NCBI RefSeq assembly: GCF_000716605.1
Contig: NZ_JNXE01000016.1
Span: forward strand, 62,001 to 126,000
Direction: 5' to 3'
Length of the DNA: 64,000 nucleotides
Source of the DNA: Streptomyces sp. NRRL F-525
GTDB taxonomy: Bacteria > Actinomycetota > Actinomycetes > Streptomycetales > Streptomycetaceae
Positions 46,057 through 55,305 of this stretch are shown one piece after another. The notes beneath the pieces were generated by a model, which saw only the letters and a program-made list of their open reading frames with translations, did not search any database and had not been told where the DNA came from. Within the stretch, counting starts at the first letter, position 1, and each line of letters opens with the position of its first letter. Both the position numbers and the translations under genes were made by a program.

Positions 46057-48998
46057 TGACAGGGATCACGGACTTCGACGCGCTGCGCCGGGCGATGGCG
46101 GAGAACTCCGAGGAGCCGGAGGGCCCGGCCCGCAACGCGCGCGCGGAGCACCTGCTCGCGGAGGCCGAGAAGCTGGACATCCCGCTCGCCGTCATCGAGG
46201 CGCTCGGACACCAGCTGAAGGTCTACAACTACAGCTCCGAGAAGGACAAGATGTTCGTCCCCTTCGCGCGCCTGCTGCGCATGTGGGACGAACGGCCCGA
46301 GGACTTCGACGAGTACGAGGTCCACTCGCTGCACTGGGTCTTCAAGTGGATGTCGTCCGGCATGCTCGGCCAGCCGCACATCCCGCTCGCGTCGATCGAG
46401 AAGTGGCTCGGCGAGATGGAGCACCGCTACCGGCTGGCCGGACACTCCGAACGGGCCGTCCGCAGCGCCGAGTTCAGCGTCGCCTCGCACATCGGGGACC
46501 TGGCGCGGGCCGAGCGGGCGTACGCCGCGTGGCTGGCCGCAGACCGCGACACCATGGCCGACTGCCACGCGTGCGAACTGCACGCCCAGGGCGAGTGGCA
46601 GGTGAAGCAGGAACGGTACGCCGAGGCGCTCGACCTGTGGGCGCCGGTCCTGGAGGGCGAGTTGACCTGCGCCCACGAGCCGCACGCCGCGCTGGCGTCC
46701 TCCCTGGCGCCGCTGCTGCGCCTCGGGCGCGCCGACGAGGCCCGCGCCCATCACCTGCGGGGCTTCCGTCTCGTACGGCCCATGGAGAGCATGCGGGCCG
46801 CCTACGCGGACCATGTGGAGTTCTGCGCGCTGAGCGGCAACGAGGCGCGCGGTCTGGAGCTGCTCGCGGAGCGTCCGGTGTACTTCACGGACTCCGGGAA
46901 TCCTGGCAGCGGGCTGGATTTCCTGTCCGTGGTGACCCTGCTGATGGACCGCCTGACCGAGCTGGGCCTCGGCGACCAGCAGGTGCCCGGGCCGACCGGC
47001 CGTACCTGGACGGCACGCGAACTCGCCGTCCACGCACGCGTGGAGACCCTCGCGCTGGCCGCCCGCTTCGACCAGCGCAACGGCACGACCCACGTCGGCG
47101 ACCGGGCACGCGCGCGCATGGACCAGCGGCCGCTGGTGGAACGGCTCCCCCTGGGAGTGCGTTCGGCGGCCCGGCCGGTCACGGCACCGGTACCGACCAC
47201 GGCACCCGAGGTCATCCCGGAGAAGGACCTCACCGCGCTCCTCACAGAGGCGCGACGCCTGTCCGACACCCTCCAACCGCACGCCGTGGAGGCCTGGTTG
47301 GCGGTCTCCCGGGCCGCCGAGGGCGTCGAGCTGTCCGCCCGCGACCGCGCCGAGATCGCCGACCACCAGGCGATGGACCAGGGCCCCGAGGGCATCGGCC
47401 TCTTCGAGCACGCGGCCGAGCTGTTCGCCGAGGCGGGCGACCCCGGGGAGGCATGGGCGGCACGCGCGCGTGGAGCGTACGTACGCGCTCTCACGGGCGA
47501 GGTCGACGAGGCCCTCGCGGCGATCGCCGAGCCGTACGACGGGGTCCTCGCCCTGTACTCCGAGGACGGCACGGGCGTACGGCAGACGGCGGCCGTGCTG
47601 ATGAGCCGGGCGCGCATCCTGATGCGCAGGGTCCACGGGGACTCCCCCGACCACACCCCCGCCGGCGGGGACCTGGCCGCCGCCGAAGCCGCCGTACGGG
47701 AGGTGCTGGCCCTGGTCGAGGGGCAGCCCCTTCCGGGTGACGTGGCCGATGTGCGGCTGGCCGCGCGGGGTGCCGAGGGTCAGGCGATGCTGGCCGAACT
47801 CGCGGTGCGGGCGGGGGACTTGGAGACGGCCGTGCGGCTGTTCGCGAAGGCGTCGACGGCGTTCGTGGGCGCGGGGCTGCCGTGGTTCGCGGTGGAGTAC
47901 GAGGCCCGGCTGGCCGGGCTCGCCCATCAGCTCGGCGATATCACGGAGGCGGAGCGGGCGCTGCGGGCGGCGCTGGAGCACGGTGGGCCGTATCTGGAGG
48001 CCCCTGGGCGGGCTCAGCTGCATCTCCAGCTCGCCGAGGTGCTCGGGGGCCGGGGGCGGTCCGAGGAGGCCGCTGAGCACGCCCTGGAGGCCGCGCACTG
48101 GTCCGACGAGGCCGGCGAGGGCCCGACGCTGGGAGCCTGGGCGCGGCACCAGCTCGGCGGCCTCCTGCTGCGCCAGGGCCGCTGGGCCGAGGCCGCCGAG
48201 GTGCTGGAGTCGGCCCTGCCCGACCTGAGCGCCGAGACGCACGGCGACGGAGCGATCGTCCAGACGCAGTGGTGGCTCGGCGACTGTCTCAGCGAGCTGG
48301 GCGAGCACCGGGCCGCCGCCGAACGGCGCTTGCAGGCGGCCGAGATCGCCCGGACCTGGCCCGAGCAGAACGACCACGCGACCCTCGCCCACCTCGCCGC
48401 CGAGTCCCTGGGCCACGCGGAACTGCCCGCCGAGGCGGACCAGGCGTACGAGCGCGCGGGCGACCTGTGGCGCTCACTGGGGAACGTGCACGGGCTGGTC
48501 CGCTCGCTGCGCGCCCGCGCGTGGCTGGCGTTGCGCGCGGACCAAGGGCTGGACCGCGCGCGGGAGTTGATGGCGGGCGCGATCGAGGAGTGCGAGGCCG
48601 CGCTGCTCGTGACCGACGACCAGGAGGCGCGGCAGCGGCTCACCGGTGAACTCGGCCACACTCACCGGCAGTTCGGCGAACTGCTGGCCCGTTCCGTCGC
48701 CGAGGAGGCCGAGGACACCGCGATCCAGGCCGCGTTCGAGGACGCCCTGACCCAGACCGCGGAGTCGGTCACCGTCTTCGCCGCCCTTGGGGAGGGCGCG
48801 GTGCACACCCGCACCGGCGCCGAACTCGCCGCGGGCTGGCTGGAGGCCGACCTCAGCCGCCCCGCCGACGCGGCGGCACGCGCGCGTGGCGTACTCAAGG
48901 CCTACGAGGGTGCCGACGACGGCGACGAGACGGTACGGTCCCGTCGCGCCGAGGCCGAGCAGCTGCTCCAGCTGATGGAGGAACAGACGGAGAAATAG
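46056..48998 (+). CDS. Giant TPR-repeat protein coupled to the Hsp90-like gene
   Basis: 980 residues, soluble, no signal peptide. It is almost entirely helical, with TPR-like repeats best seen from residue 600 on (LETAVRLFAKASTAFVGAG, AERALRAALEHGGPYLEAPG, EAAEVLESALPDLSAE, AADQAYERAGDLWRSLGN-type). The first 300 residues carry other helical repeats (ARAERAYAAWLAADRDT). No enzymatic motif is visible. Starts one base into the stop of the Hsp90 gene. TPR proteins are the classic cochaperones of eukaryotic Hsp90, which suggests a chaperone-cochaperone pair, but this is inference. Confidence 0.85.
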   Translation: MTGITDFDALRRAMAENSEEPEGPARNARAEHLLAEAEKLDIPLAVIEALGHQLKVYNYSSEKDKMFVPFARLLRMWDERPEDFDEYEVHSLHWVFKWMSSGMLGQPHIPLASIEKWLGEMEHRYRLAGHSERAVRSAEFSVASHIGDLARAERAYAAWLAADRDTMADCHACELHAQGEWQVKQERYAEALDLWAPVLEGELTCAHEPHAALASSLAPLLRLGRADEARAHHLRGFRLVRPMESMRAAYADHVEFCALSGNEARGLELLAERPVYFTDSGNPGSGLDFLSVVTLLMDRLTELGLGDQQVPGPTGRTWTARELAVHARVETLALAARFDQRNGTTHVGDRARARMDQRPLVERLPLGVRSAARPVTAPVPTTAPEVIPEKDLTALLTEARRLSDTLQPHAVEAWLAVSRAAEGVELSARDRAEIADHQAMDQGPEGIGLFEHAAELFAEAGDPGEAWAARARGAYVRALTGEVDEALAAIAEPYDGVLALYSEDGTGVRQTAAVLMSRARILMRRVHGDSPDHTPAGGDLAAAEAAVREVLALVEGQPLPGDVADVRLAARGAEGQAMLAELAVRAGDLETAVRLFAKASTAFVGAGLPWFAVEYEARLAGLAHQLGDITEAERALRAALEHGGPYLEAPGRAQLHLQLAEVLGGRGRSEEAAEHALEAAHWSDEAGEGPTLGAWARHQLGGLLLRQGRWAEAAEVLESALPDLSAETHGDGAIVQTQWWLGDCLSELGEHRAAAERRLQAAEIARTWPEQNDHATLAHLAAESLGHAELPAEADQAYERAGDLWRSLGNVHGLVRSLRARAWLALRADQGLDRARELMAGAIEECEAALLVTDDQEARQRLTGELGHTHRQFGELLARSVAEEAEDTAIQAAFEDALTQTAESVTVFAALGEGAVHTRTGAELAAGWLEADLSRPADAAARARGVLKAYEGADDGDETVRSRRAEAEQLLQLMEEQTEK

Positions 48999-49013
48999 GG
49001 GGAGTTGGGGGGC

Positions 49014-50702
49014 CTACTCCACACCGATGAGCAGCAGGGCACCCTGTCGCCCGCCCCGGTACACCACCGTGTCGACGGCGAGGTACGTCTCCCGGACGTG
49101 CATCTCCAGGATGTCGGCGACGCTCACGGGTGCCTCGTCGCCCAGGACCAGCGTGACCAGCTCGCCGCCGGCCGCGAGCATGCGGTCCAGGACGGCCCGG
49201 GCGGTGGCCGTGACATCGGCGCCGATCACCGCCACATCGCCGTCGACGAGCCCCAGCACATCCCCGGCCTGGCAGATCCCGGCCATGGTCCAGGACTGGC
49301 GCTCGGCGACGGCGACCTCGGCGTACCGGGTCGCGCCCGCCGCCGAGGTCATCGAGACGACGTCCTCGTCGAACCGCCGCTCCGGCTCGTGCACGGCGAG
49401 CGCCGCGATCCCCTGGACCGCGGAGCGCGTCGGGATCAGCGCGACCCGGATGCCCTCGGCCCGGGCCTGCTCGGCGGCAGCGGCGGCGGTGTGCCGCAGC
49501 TCGGCGTCATTGGGCAGCAGCACGACCTCACGCGCGTGTGCCCGCCGTACGGCCGCCACCAACTCCCCGCTGGCGGGCGGCTCCCCCGGGCGCGCGAGCA
49601 CGGTGGTCGCGCCGGCCTCGCCGTAGAGACCCGCGAGCCCCTCCCCCGGCACCACGGCGACGACGGCCCGCTGCGCGCGCTCCCTGGGCGGCCGTTCGGC
49701 ACCGGTGGTGTGCACGTCACCGAGCCCGAAGTGCGTGATCCGGATCCGGTACGGCCGGCCGGCCTCGACGCCCGCTTCGACGGCGGCGCCCGCGTCGTCC
49801 ACGTGCACGTGCACGTTCCACAGGCCGTCGCCGCCGACCACGACGAGCGAGTCACCGAGGGCGTCGAGCCGCTGCCTCAGTCGCGTCACGGCGGAGTCGT
49901 CGGCCTCCAGGAGGTAGATCACCTCGAAGGCGGGGCCACCCTCCTGAACAGCTTCCGGACCGTCACCGCACAGGGTGACATCGGCGACACCAGGAGAGCC
50001 GGAAGCCGGAACAGCCTCCACGCGTGCGTGCGCCGCGAAAACCGGCACCTCTCCGGTGAACGTCTCCACCAGCGCGGCCAGCACCGCCACCAGCCCCCGC
50101 CCGCCCGCGTCCACGACTCCCGCGCGCTCCAGGACGGCCAGCTGCCCCGGGGTCGCGGCCAGCGCCGCGCACGCTCCCCCGTAGGCGGCCCGTGCCACGC
50201 TCCCGCAGTCGCCCTCGGTGCCGTCGGCCGCGTCCGCCGCCGCCGAGGCGACCGAGAGGACCGTGCCCTCGACCGGGTGGGCCACCGCGTGCCGGGCGGA
50301 GTCGGCCGCACGGCGCAGAGCGAGCCGTAGACCTTCTCCGTCCGTGTGAGCCGTCTCACCGTCGGCGGCGAGGACCTGGGCCATGCCCCGGAGCAGCTGC
50401 GCGAGGATCGTCCCGGAGTTGCCGCGCGCCCCTATGAGCGCTCCGTGGGCCATCGCGCGGGCGGCGTCGGCCAGCGGCGGTTTCCGCTCGGCCAGGGTGC
50501 CGTGTCCGTCGAACACCGCCTCGACCGCGGCGACGGCGGACTCCATGGTCAGGTACAGGTTGGTGCCGGTGTCCCCGTCGGCCACCGGGTACACGTTGAT
50601 CGCGTCGATCTCCTCGCGCGCACGCCCCAGCGCCCGCAGCGCGAGACCGCACCAGGTGCGCACCGCGAGAGCATCGAAGAATGTCTGCGGCACCTGCGGC
50701 AC
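49014..50702 (-). CDS. DAK2/DegV-type dihydroxyacetone-kinase-like (YloV/FakA family) protein
   Basis: 562 residues. The N-terminal DhaL-like domain has NVYPVADGDTGTNLYLTM, the Asp cluster that holds Mg-ADP, and GARGNSGTILAQLLRGMA. The C-terminal part has the FakA-type EVIYLLEADD and VHVHVDDAGAAVEAG motifs. In staphylococci FakA is the ATP-binding half of fatty acid kinase; a FakB partner is not in this window. GTG 50702 is chosen because of an AAGGAGG ribosome site five bases before it. Divergent from rpmB. Confidence 0.88.
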   Translation of the reverse strand: MPQVPQTFFDALAVRTWCGLALRALGRAREEIDAINVYPVADGDTGTNLYLTMESAVAAVEAVFDGHGTLAERKPPLADAARAMAHGALIGARGNSGTILAQLLRGMAQVLAADGETAHTDGEGLRLALRRAADSARHAVAHPVEGTVLSVASAAADAADGTEGDCGSVARAAYGGACAALAATPGQLAVLERAGVVDAGGRGLVAVLAALVETFTGEVPVFAAHARVEAVPASGSPGVADVTLCGDGPEAVQEGGPAFEVIYLLEADDSAVTRLRQRLDALGDSLVVVGGDGLWNVHVHVDDAGAAVEAGVEAGRPYRIRITHFGLGDVHTTGAERPPRERAQRAVVAVVPGEGLAGLYGEAGATTVLARPGEPPASGELVAAVRRAHAREVVLLPNDAELRHTAAAAAEQARAEGIRVALIPTRSAVQGIAALAVHEPERRFDEDVVSMTSAAGATRYAEVAVAERQSWTMAGICQAGDVLGLVDGDVAVIGADVTATARAVLDRMLAAGGELVTLVLGDEAPVSVADILEMHVRETYLAVDTVVYRGGRQGALLLIGVE

Positions 50703-50826
50703 CTGCGCCTCCTTGAGCTGCTGGACTGGCAACGCAGCGTAGACCCCGGAACGGCCCGGGCCCGAGGAGGGCCGGAGCGGGCCCCCGACCAGGCATGGTA
50801 GTTTCGTTGTACTGGCGCGGTCGTTG

Positions 50827-50832
50827 TATGCT
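50827..50832 (+). promoter_or_regulatory. Possible -10 box (TATGCT) of rpmB
   Basis: TATGCT lies 130 bp before the rpmB start, in the divergent gap with the DAK2 gene; the -35 at 17-bp spacing is poor (TCGTTG). Tentative. Confidence 0.35.
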
Positions 50833-50962
50833 GCTCCGGTTGCCCGATCCCGATCGGGCCATCCCCCCTGGCAGTGCCACTTCCAGATCCTACGATCTCG
50901 ATCCCGGCATGCCGGGATCATCCGTAAGTGCATCTGTGCATCTGAAGTCTTTGGAGTGACCC

Positions 50963-51148
50963 GTGGCTGCCAACTGCGACGTCTGCGGCAAGGGGCCGGG
51001 CTTCGGCAACAACATCTCGCACTCGCACCGCCGTACACCGCGTCGCTGGAACCCGAACATCCAGCGCGTCCGTACGGTGGTCAGTGGGACGCCGAAGCGC
51101 GTGAACGCTTGCACCTCGTGCATCAAGGCCGGCAAGGTCTCGCGCTGA
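50963..51148 (+). CDS. rpmB: 50S ribosomal protein L28 (zinc-binding form)
   Basis: 61 residues, start [20 protein letters not shown] from GTG 50963. CxxC pairs near both ends (CDVC, CTSC) mark the zinc-containing form. A good terminator follows at 51189-51219. Divergent from the DAK2-like gene. Confidence 0.97.
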   Translation: MAANCDVCGKGPGFGNNISHSHRRTPRRWNPNIQRVRTVVSGTPKRVNACTSCIKAGKVSR

Positions 51149-51188
51149 CGTACTGCTAGCGCGCGGCCACTGCTGGTTCGCTGCATCG

Positions 51189-51219
51189 AGCCGGTCCACC
51201 TCGTGTGGGCCGGCTTTTT
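51189..51219 (+). terminator. Terminator of rpmB
   Basis: Eleven-bp stem (AGCCGGTCCAC/GTGGGCCGGCT, one G-T pair), five-base loop and a TTTT tail, 40 bp past the rpmB stop and 19 bp before the convergent thiD stop. Confidence 0.85.
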
Positions 51220-51237
51220 GCCGTACCCCGGAGCCGG

Positions 51238-52023
51238 TCAGCCCCGGAAACGCCATCCGTGATCCACCGGCCCGATCCCGCCACCGAGCGCGAACCCCGC
51301 CGCGATCGCCCCCGTGACATACGCCTTCGCCGCCGTCACCGCCTCCGGCACCGACTCCCCCTTGGCGAGCTGTGACGCGATCGCCGAAGCGAGCGTGCAG
51401 CCGGTCCCATGGGTGTGCCGGTTGTCGTGCCGGGCCGCCCGCAGCCAGTGCTCCTCGGAGCCATCGGTGAGCAGATCGACGGCGTCACCGGGCAGATGAC
51501 CGCCCTTGATCAACACCCAACGCGGCCCGTACGACAGCACGGCCGCCGCGGCCTCGCGCAACTGCCCCTCCGACTCGACCCGTACGCCGGTGAGTTGCGT
51601 CACTTCGTCCAGGTTCGGCGTGGCCACGGTCGCCACCGGCAGCAGCTTCGTCCGTACGGCGTCCAGCGCGGAGTCCGCCAGCAGTGAGTCCCCGTGCTTC
51701 GAGATGCCGACCGGGTCGACGACCGTGGGGACGTCCGTGCCGCCGATCAACTCCGCGACCGCCTCGACGAGTTCGGCCGACGCGAGCATCCCGGTCTTCA
51801 CGGCCTGGACGCCGATGTCGTCGACGACGCTGCGGTACTGGGCGCGCACCGCCTCCGCCGGAAGTTCCCAAGCGCCTTGCACACCGCGGGAGTTCTGCGC
51901 GGTGACCGCCGTGACGACGCTCATGCCGTGCACGCCGAGCGCGAGCATCGTCTTCAAGTCGGCCTGGATTCCGGCCCCTCCACCGGAGTCGGAGCCCGCG
52001 ACCGTCAGCACACGGGGCTTCAC
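51238..52023 (-). CDS. thiD: Hydroxymethylpyrimidine (phosphate) kinase ThiD
   Basis: 261 residues. Phosphorylates HMP and HMP-phosphate for thiamine synthesis. The PfkB-fold signatures [30 protein letters not shown] [17 protein letters not shown] and [14 protein letters not shown] (anion hole/catalytic region) are present. GTG 52023 overlaps the thiL stop by GTGA. Last gene of the thiL-thiD pair. Confidence 0.96.
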   Translation of the reverse strand: MKPRVLTVAGSDSGGGAGIQADLKTMLALGVHGMSVVTAVTAQNSRGVQGAWELPAEAVRAQYRSVVDDIGVQAVKTGMLASAELVEAVAELIGGTDVPTVVDPVGISKHGDSLLADSALDAVRTKLLPVATVATPNLDEVTQLTGVRVESEGQLREAAAAVLSYGPRWVLIKGGHLPGDAVDLLTDGSEEHWLRAARHDNRHTHGTGCTLASAIASQLAKGESVPEAVTAAKAYVTGAIAAGFALGGGIGPVDHGWRFRG

Positions 52024-52985
52024 GACTCGATGTCCCCGAAGTGGTCCCAGCCGCCCTTGCTGGTCCACGGTGCCCCGTCGACCGTCACCTGGGGCAGCGC
52101 GGAAGGGTTGAGGACCTCGCCGATCACCTTCCAGCGGGCGGGCAGCTTCACGTCCGGCGCGAAGGTCGCCACGATCGCGTGGTCCTCTCCCCCGGTGAGC
52201 ACCCACTGGATGGGGTCGACGCCGACGGCCTGCCCGATGTCGTTCATCTGCGTAGGGACGTCGATCGCGCCCGACCGGATGTCGATCCGGACCTTGCTGG
52301 CCTCCGCGATGTGCCCGAGGTCGGCGATCAGCCCGTCGCTGACGTCGCACATCGAGGTCGCCCCGAGCCCGGCCGCCGCCGGACCCGCGTGGTACGGCGG
52401 TTCGGGGCGCCGGTGCGCCTCCACGAAGGCGCGCGGCGAGCGGAAGCCCCGCGACAGCACCGCGAACCCTGCCGCGGACCAGCCCAGCCACCCCGTCACG
52501 GCGACCACGTCACCGGGCTGCGCACCGCCCCGGGTGACCGGCTCCCGGCCGCGCAGATCGCCGAGCGCGGTGATCGACACCATGATCGTGTCGCCCCGTA
52601 CGACATCCCCGCCGACCACCGAGGCGCCCGCGACCTGGCACTCGTCGCGCAGGCCGTCCATCAGCTCCATGGGCCAGGTGACCGGGAGTTCGGCCGGTAC
52701 GACCAGGCCGAGGAGCAGCGCGGTCGGTACGGCGCCCATGGCGGCGATGTCCGCGAGGTTCTGCGCGGCGGCCTTGCGTCCGACGTCGTAGGCGGTGGAC
52801 CAGTCGCGGCGGAAGTGGCGGCCCTCCAGCAGGATGTCGGTGCTCGCCACGACCCTGCGGTCGGGCGCGGCCACGACCGCGGCGTCGTCGCCGGGGCCGA
52901 CCCGGACCGCGGGGGTGGTGGTGAGCCGGGAAGTGAGCTCCCTGATGAGCCCGAACTCCCCCAACTCACCGACGGTGCCCTTCAT
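52020..52985 (-). CDS. thiL: Thiamine-monophosphate kinase ThiL
   Basis: 321 residues. Converts thiamine phosphate to thiamine diphosphate. The AIRS-like fold shows [20 protein letters not shown] (Mg/ATP site), [19 protein letters not shown] and [20 protein letters not shown] 52985 gives [17 protein letters not shown]. Coupled to thiD. Confidence 0.96.
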   Translation of the reverse strand: MKGTVGELGEFGLIRELTSRLTTTPAVRVGPGDDAAVVAAPDRRVVASTDILLEGRHFRRDWSTAYDVGRKAAAQNLADIAAMGAVPTALLLGLVVPAELPVTWPMELMDGLRDECQVAGASVVGGDVVRGDTIMVSITALGDLRGREPVTRGGAQPGDVVAVTGWLGWSAAGFAVLSRGFRSPRAFVEAHRRPEPPYHAGPAAAGLGATSMCDVSDGLIADLGHIAEASKVRIDIRSGAIDVPTQMNDIGQAVGVDPIQWVLTGGEDHAIVATFAPDVKLPARWKVIGEVLNPSALPQVTVDGAPWTSKGGWDHFGDIES

Positions 52986-53197
52986 CGTTCGTCCTCTTCT
53001 CGTGACGGCAGCGCCCGGTCGCGAGCCGTCCGTGTGCTCGGTACGGTCGAGATGACCGTCGACTTCAGTCGTGCCCGCGCCCCGGCACGGGGACCAGGTC
53101 GTGTCGGGCCTCCGCGGGTCTCCCCGCGGCGAGCGGCGACGCGATACCGTGGCGTTCCTTTTCCCCACATGATCCTCGTGGCCGCCCTGGAGGTTCC

Positions 53198-53431
53198 GTG
53201 GTACAGGCGTACATCCTGATCCAGACGGAGGTCGGCAAGGCGTCGACCGTCGCCGAAACGATCAGCAAGATCCCTGGAGTGATCCAGGCCGAGGACGTGA
53301 CAGGACCGTACGACGTGATCGTGCGGGCCCAGGCCGACACGGTCGACGACCTCGGCCGCATGGTGGTCGCCAAAGTCCAGCAAGTGGACGGCATCACCCG
53401 CACCCTGACCTGCCCGGTGGTGCATCTGTAG
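53198..53431 (+). CDS. Stand-alone Lrp/AsnC ligand-binding (RAM) domain protein
   Basis: 77 residues: MVQAYILIQTEVGKASTVAE ... VSGV-like KIPGVIQAEDVTGPYDVIVR. This is the effector-sensing RAM domain of Lrp/AsnC regulators without the DNA-binding part. Such proteins may bind amino acids and pair with full-length regulators. GTG start. Divergent from thiL, 20 bp before the DUF3515 lipoprotein. Confidence 0.92.
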   Translation: MVQAYILIQTEVGKASTVAETISKIPGVIQAEDVTGPYDVIVRAQADTVDDLGRMVVAKVQQVDGITRTLTCPVVHL

Positions 53432-53451
53432 CCCCCGTCTACCCTTGGCCG

Positions 53452-53943
53452 GTGAACTCTCTCCGTCACCGGCACCGTTCTGTCATCGGGCTGTCCGTGC
53501 TCGCCGCGCTGATCACCGTCGCGGGCTGCTCCTCAGCAGACGACAGCGCGTCGGCGGCGGTTCCCTCGCCGGGCGCGAAGGTCACCGGGCTGTGCCGGAA
53601 CCTGGACAAGATGCTGCCGTCGAAGGTCGACGACCAGGGCCGCCGGGATCCCGAGCCCGCGTCAGCACTGACCGCGGGCTGGGGGAACCCGGCGATCATA
53701 CTGCGCTGCGGTGTCGTCAGACCCGCGAAGATGAACGACCCGGAGGCCGACGGCGTCGAGGTGAACGGTGTCGGCTGGCTCCTCCAGAAGGAGGACGACG
53801 GCTCCTTCCGCTTCACCACGACGCTGCGGAAGGCCTACGTGGAGGTGACCATCCCGAAGGACCGCACCGGAGACGGCATGGCGCCCCTGGTCGACCTCGC
53901 GAAGTCCGTCAAGAAGGCGATCCCCGCGGGGATCGCCGACTGA
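53452..53943 (+). CDS. DUF3515 lipoprotein
   Basis: 163 residues. A lipoprotein signal peptide (residues 1-26; ...SVLAALITVAGC with the lipobox Cys) is followed by a Ser/Ala-rich spacer and the DUF3515 domain (GLCRNLDKMLPSKVDDQGRR, GNPAIILRCGVVRP). Outer face of the membrane. In actinomycetes it stands next to ddl; it is sometimes linked to wall synthesis by position only. Confidence 0.9.
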   Translation: MNSLRHRHRSVIGLSVLAALITVAGCSSADDSASAAVPSPGAKVTGLCRNLDKMLPSKVDDQGRRDPEPASALTAGWGNPAIILRCGVVRPAKMNDPEADGVEVNGVGWLLQKEDDGSFRFTTTLRKAYVEVTIPKDRTGDGMAPLVDLAKSVKKAIPAGIAD

Positions 53944-53966
53944 CCGGCTCGACCTCGACCTCGGCC

Positions 53967-55124
53967 TCAGCGAAGCCCTGTCGACCGGCGCAGCGCCGCC
54001 TGCACCAGCAGGTCGACCAACTCCCCGTAGGGGACGCCGCTTGCCTGCCACATCTTCGGGTACATCGAGATCGGCGTGAACCCGGGCATCGTGTTGATCT
54101 CGTTGATGACGAACTCGCCGTCTTCGGTAAGGAAGAAGTCGGCCCGCACGAGCCCCTCGCAGGAGGCCGCGTCGAAGGCGTCCACCGCGAGCCGCTGGAC
54201 CTCGGCGGTCTCCTCCGGCGTCAGCGGGGCGGGCACGATACCGGGGGTCGAGTCGATGTACTTCGCCTCGAAGTCGTAGTAGGCGTGCTCCTGGGGCGGC
54301 GGAATCTCGGCCGGCACGCTCGCGCGCGGCCCGTCCTCGAACTCCAGCACCCCGCACTCGATCTCGCGGCCGCGCAGCGCGGCCTCCACGAGGATCTTCG
54401 GGTCGTGCCGCTGCGCCTCCTCGATCGCCTCGTCGAGACCGGCCAGGTCGTCGACCTTGGTGATACCGATCGAGGACCCCGCGCGCGCGGGCTTCACGAA
54501 CAGCGGCCAGCCGTGCTCACCCGCGAAGTCGACGATCTTCTTGCGTGCGGCGGACTGGTCCCGCTGCCACTCGCGCGGCCGGATCACCACGTAGGGGCCG
54601 ACCTTGAGGCCGAACGAGGTGAACACCCGCTTCATGTACTCCTTGTCCTGGCCGACGGCCGAGGCGAGCACACCCGCGCCCACGTACGGCACACCGGACA
54701 GCTCCAGGAGTCCCTGCAGGGTGCCGTCCTCGCCGTAGGGGCCGTGCAGGACGGGGAAGACGACGTCGACCTCGCCGAGGGCCTTCGGCACGGATCCCGG
54801 TTCGCTGACGACGACTTCACGGTTTCCGGGGTCGAGCGGGAGCACCACGCCGCCCTCGCTCGACTCGGCGAGTTCGTCGACGTCCGGGGTACGGCGGTCG
54901 GTGATCGCCATCCGCTCCGGGGCGTCGGCGGTCAGGGCCCAGCGGCCTTCGCGGGTGATGCCGATCGGCAGGACGTCGTACTTGTCCCGGTCGATGGCCG
55001 CGAGGACGGCGCCGGCGGTGACCACGGAGATCCCGTGTTCGGAGCTGCGACCGCCGAACACGACGGCCACACGCGGCTTACGAGGCGGCTGCTCAGGGCT
55101 CTGGGAGAGGTTCTCGGTGCTCAT
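53967..55124 (-). CDS. ddl: D-alanine-D-alanine ligase
   Basis: 385 residues. Joins two D-alanines with ATP for the peptidoglycan stem. The ATP-grasp motifs are VAVVFGGRSSEHGISVVTA at the start, FVKPARAGSSIGITKVD, and the Mg-binding end RADFFLTEDGEFVINEINTM. Convergent with the DUF3515 gene. Nothing here suggests D-Ala-D-Lac activity. Confidence 0.96.
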   Translation of the reverse strand: MSTENLSQSPEQPPRKPRVAVVFGGRSSEHGISVVTAGAVLAAIDRDKYDVLPIGITREGRWALTADAPERMAITDRRTPDVDELAESSEGGVVLPLDPGNREVVVSEPGSVPKALGEVDVVFPVLHGPYGEDGTLQGLLELSGVPYVGAGVLASAVGQDKEYMKRVFTSFGLKVGPYVVIRPREWQRDQSAARKKIVDFAGEHGWPLFVKPARAGSSIGITKVDDLAGLDEAIEEAQRHDPKILVEAALRGREIECGVLEFEDGPRASVPAEIPPPQEHAYYDFEAKYIDSTPGIVPAPLTPEETAEVQRLAVDAFDAASCEGLVRADFFLTEDGEFVINEINTMPGFTPISMYPKMWQASGVPYGELVDLLVQAALRRSTGLR

Positions 55125-55218
55125 ATCGCGATGAGAGTACCCGGTGGTAGTGCTTTGAGTCAGCGTCCGTTGACGAGCGGCGGTTCAGACCGCGCCTTGA
55201 AACATGCGGTCGGACAGC

Positions 55219-55281
55219 GCCCCAAAGGGGCGCGAGGAACTGCGCGACAAGCCACGACGGAGCCGCAGCCGCCCGACAACC
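55219..55281 (+). repeat. Dispersed repeat copy 4, between ddl and gpsA
   Basis: Reads GCCCCAAAGGGGCGCGAGGA then ACTGCGCGACAAGCCACGAC, GGAGCCGCAGCCGCCCGAC. Its start folds as GCGCCCC/GGGGCGC. Same element as copies 1-3. Confidence 0.8.
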
Positions 55282-55305
55282 CCATGCGGCACCCCAGTGG
55301 AGCGC

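Noticed and set aside
45939..48416. An 825-codon minus-strand frame opposite the TPR gene
   Set aside because: GC-rich codons leave the opposite frame open; the plus-strand frame has TPR repeats and a coupled start.
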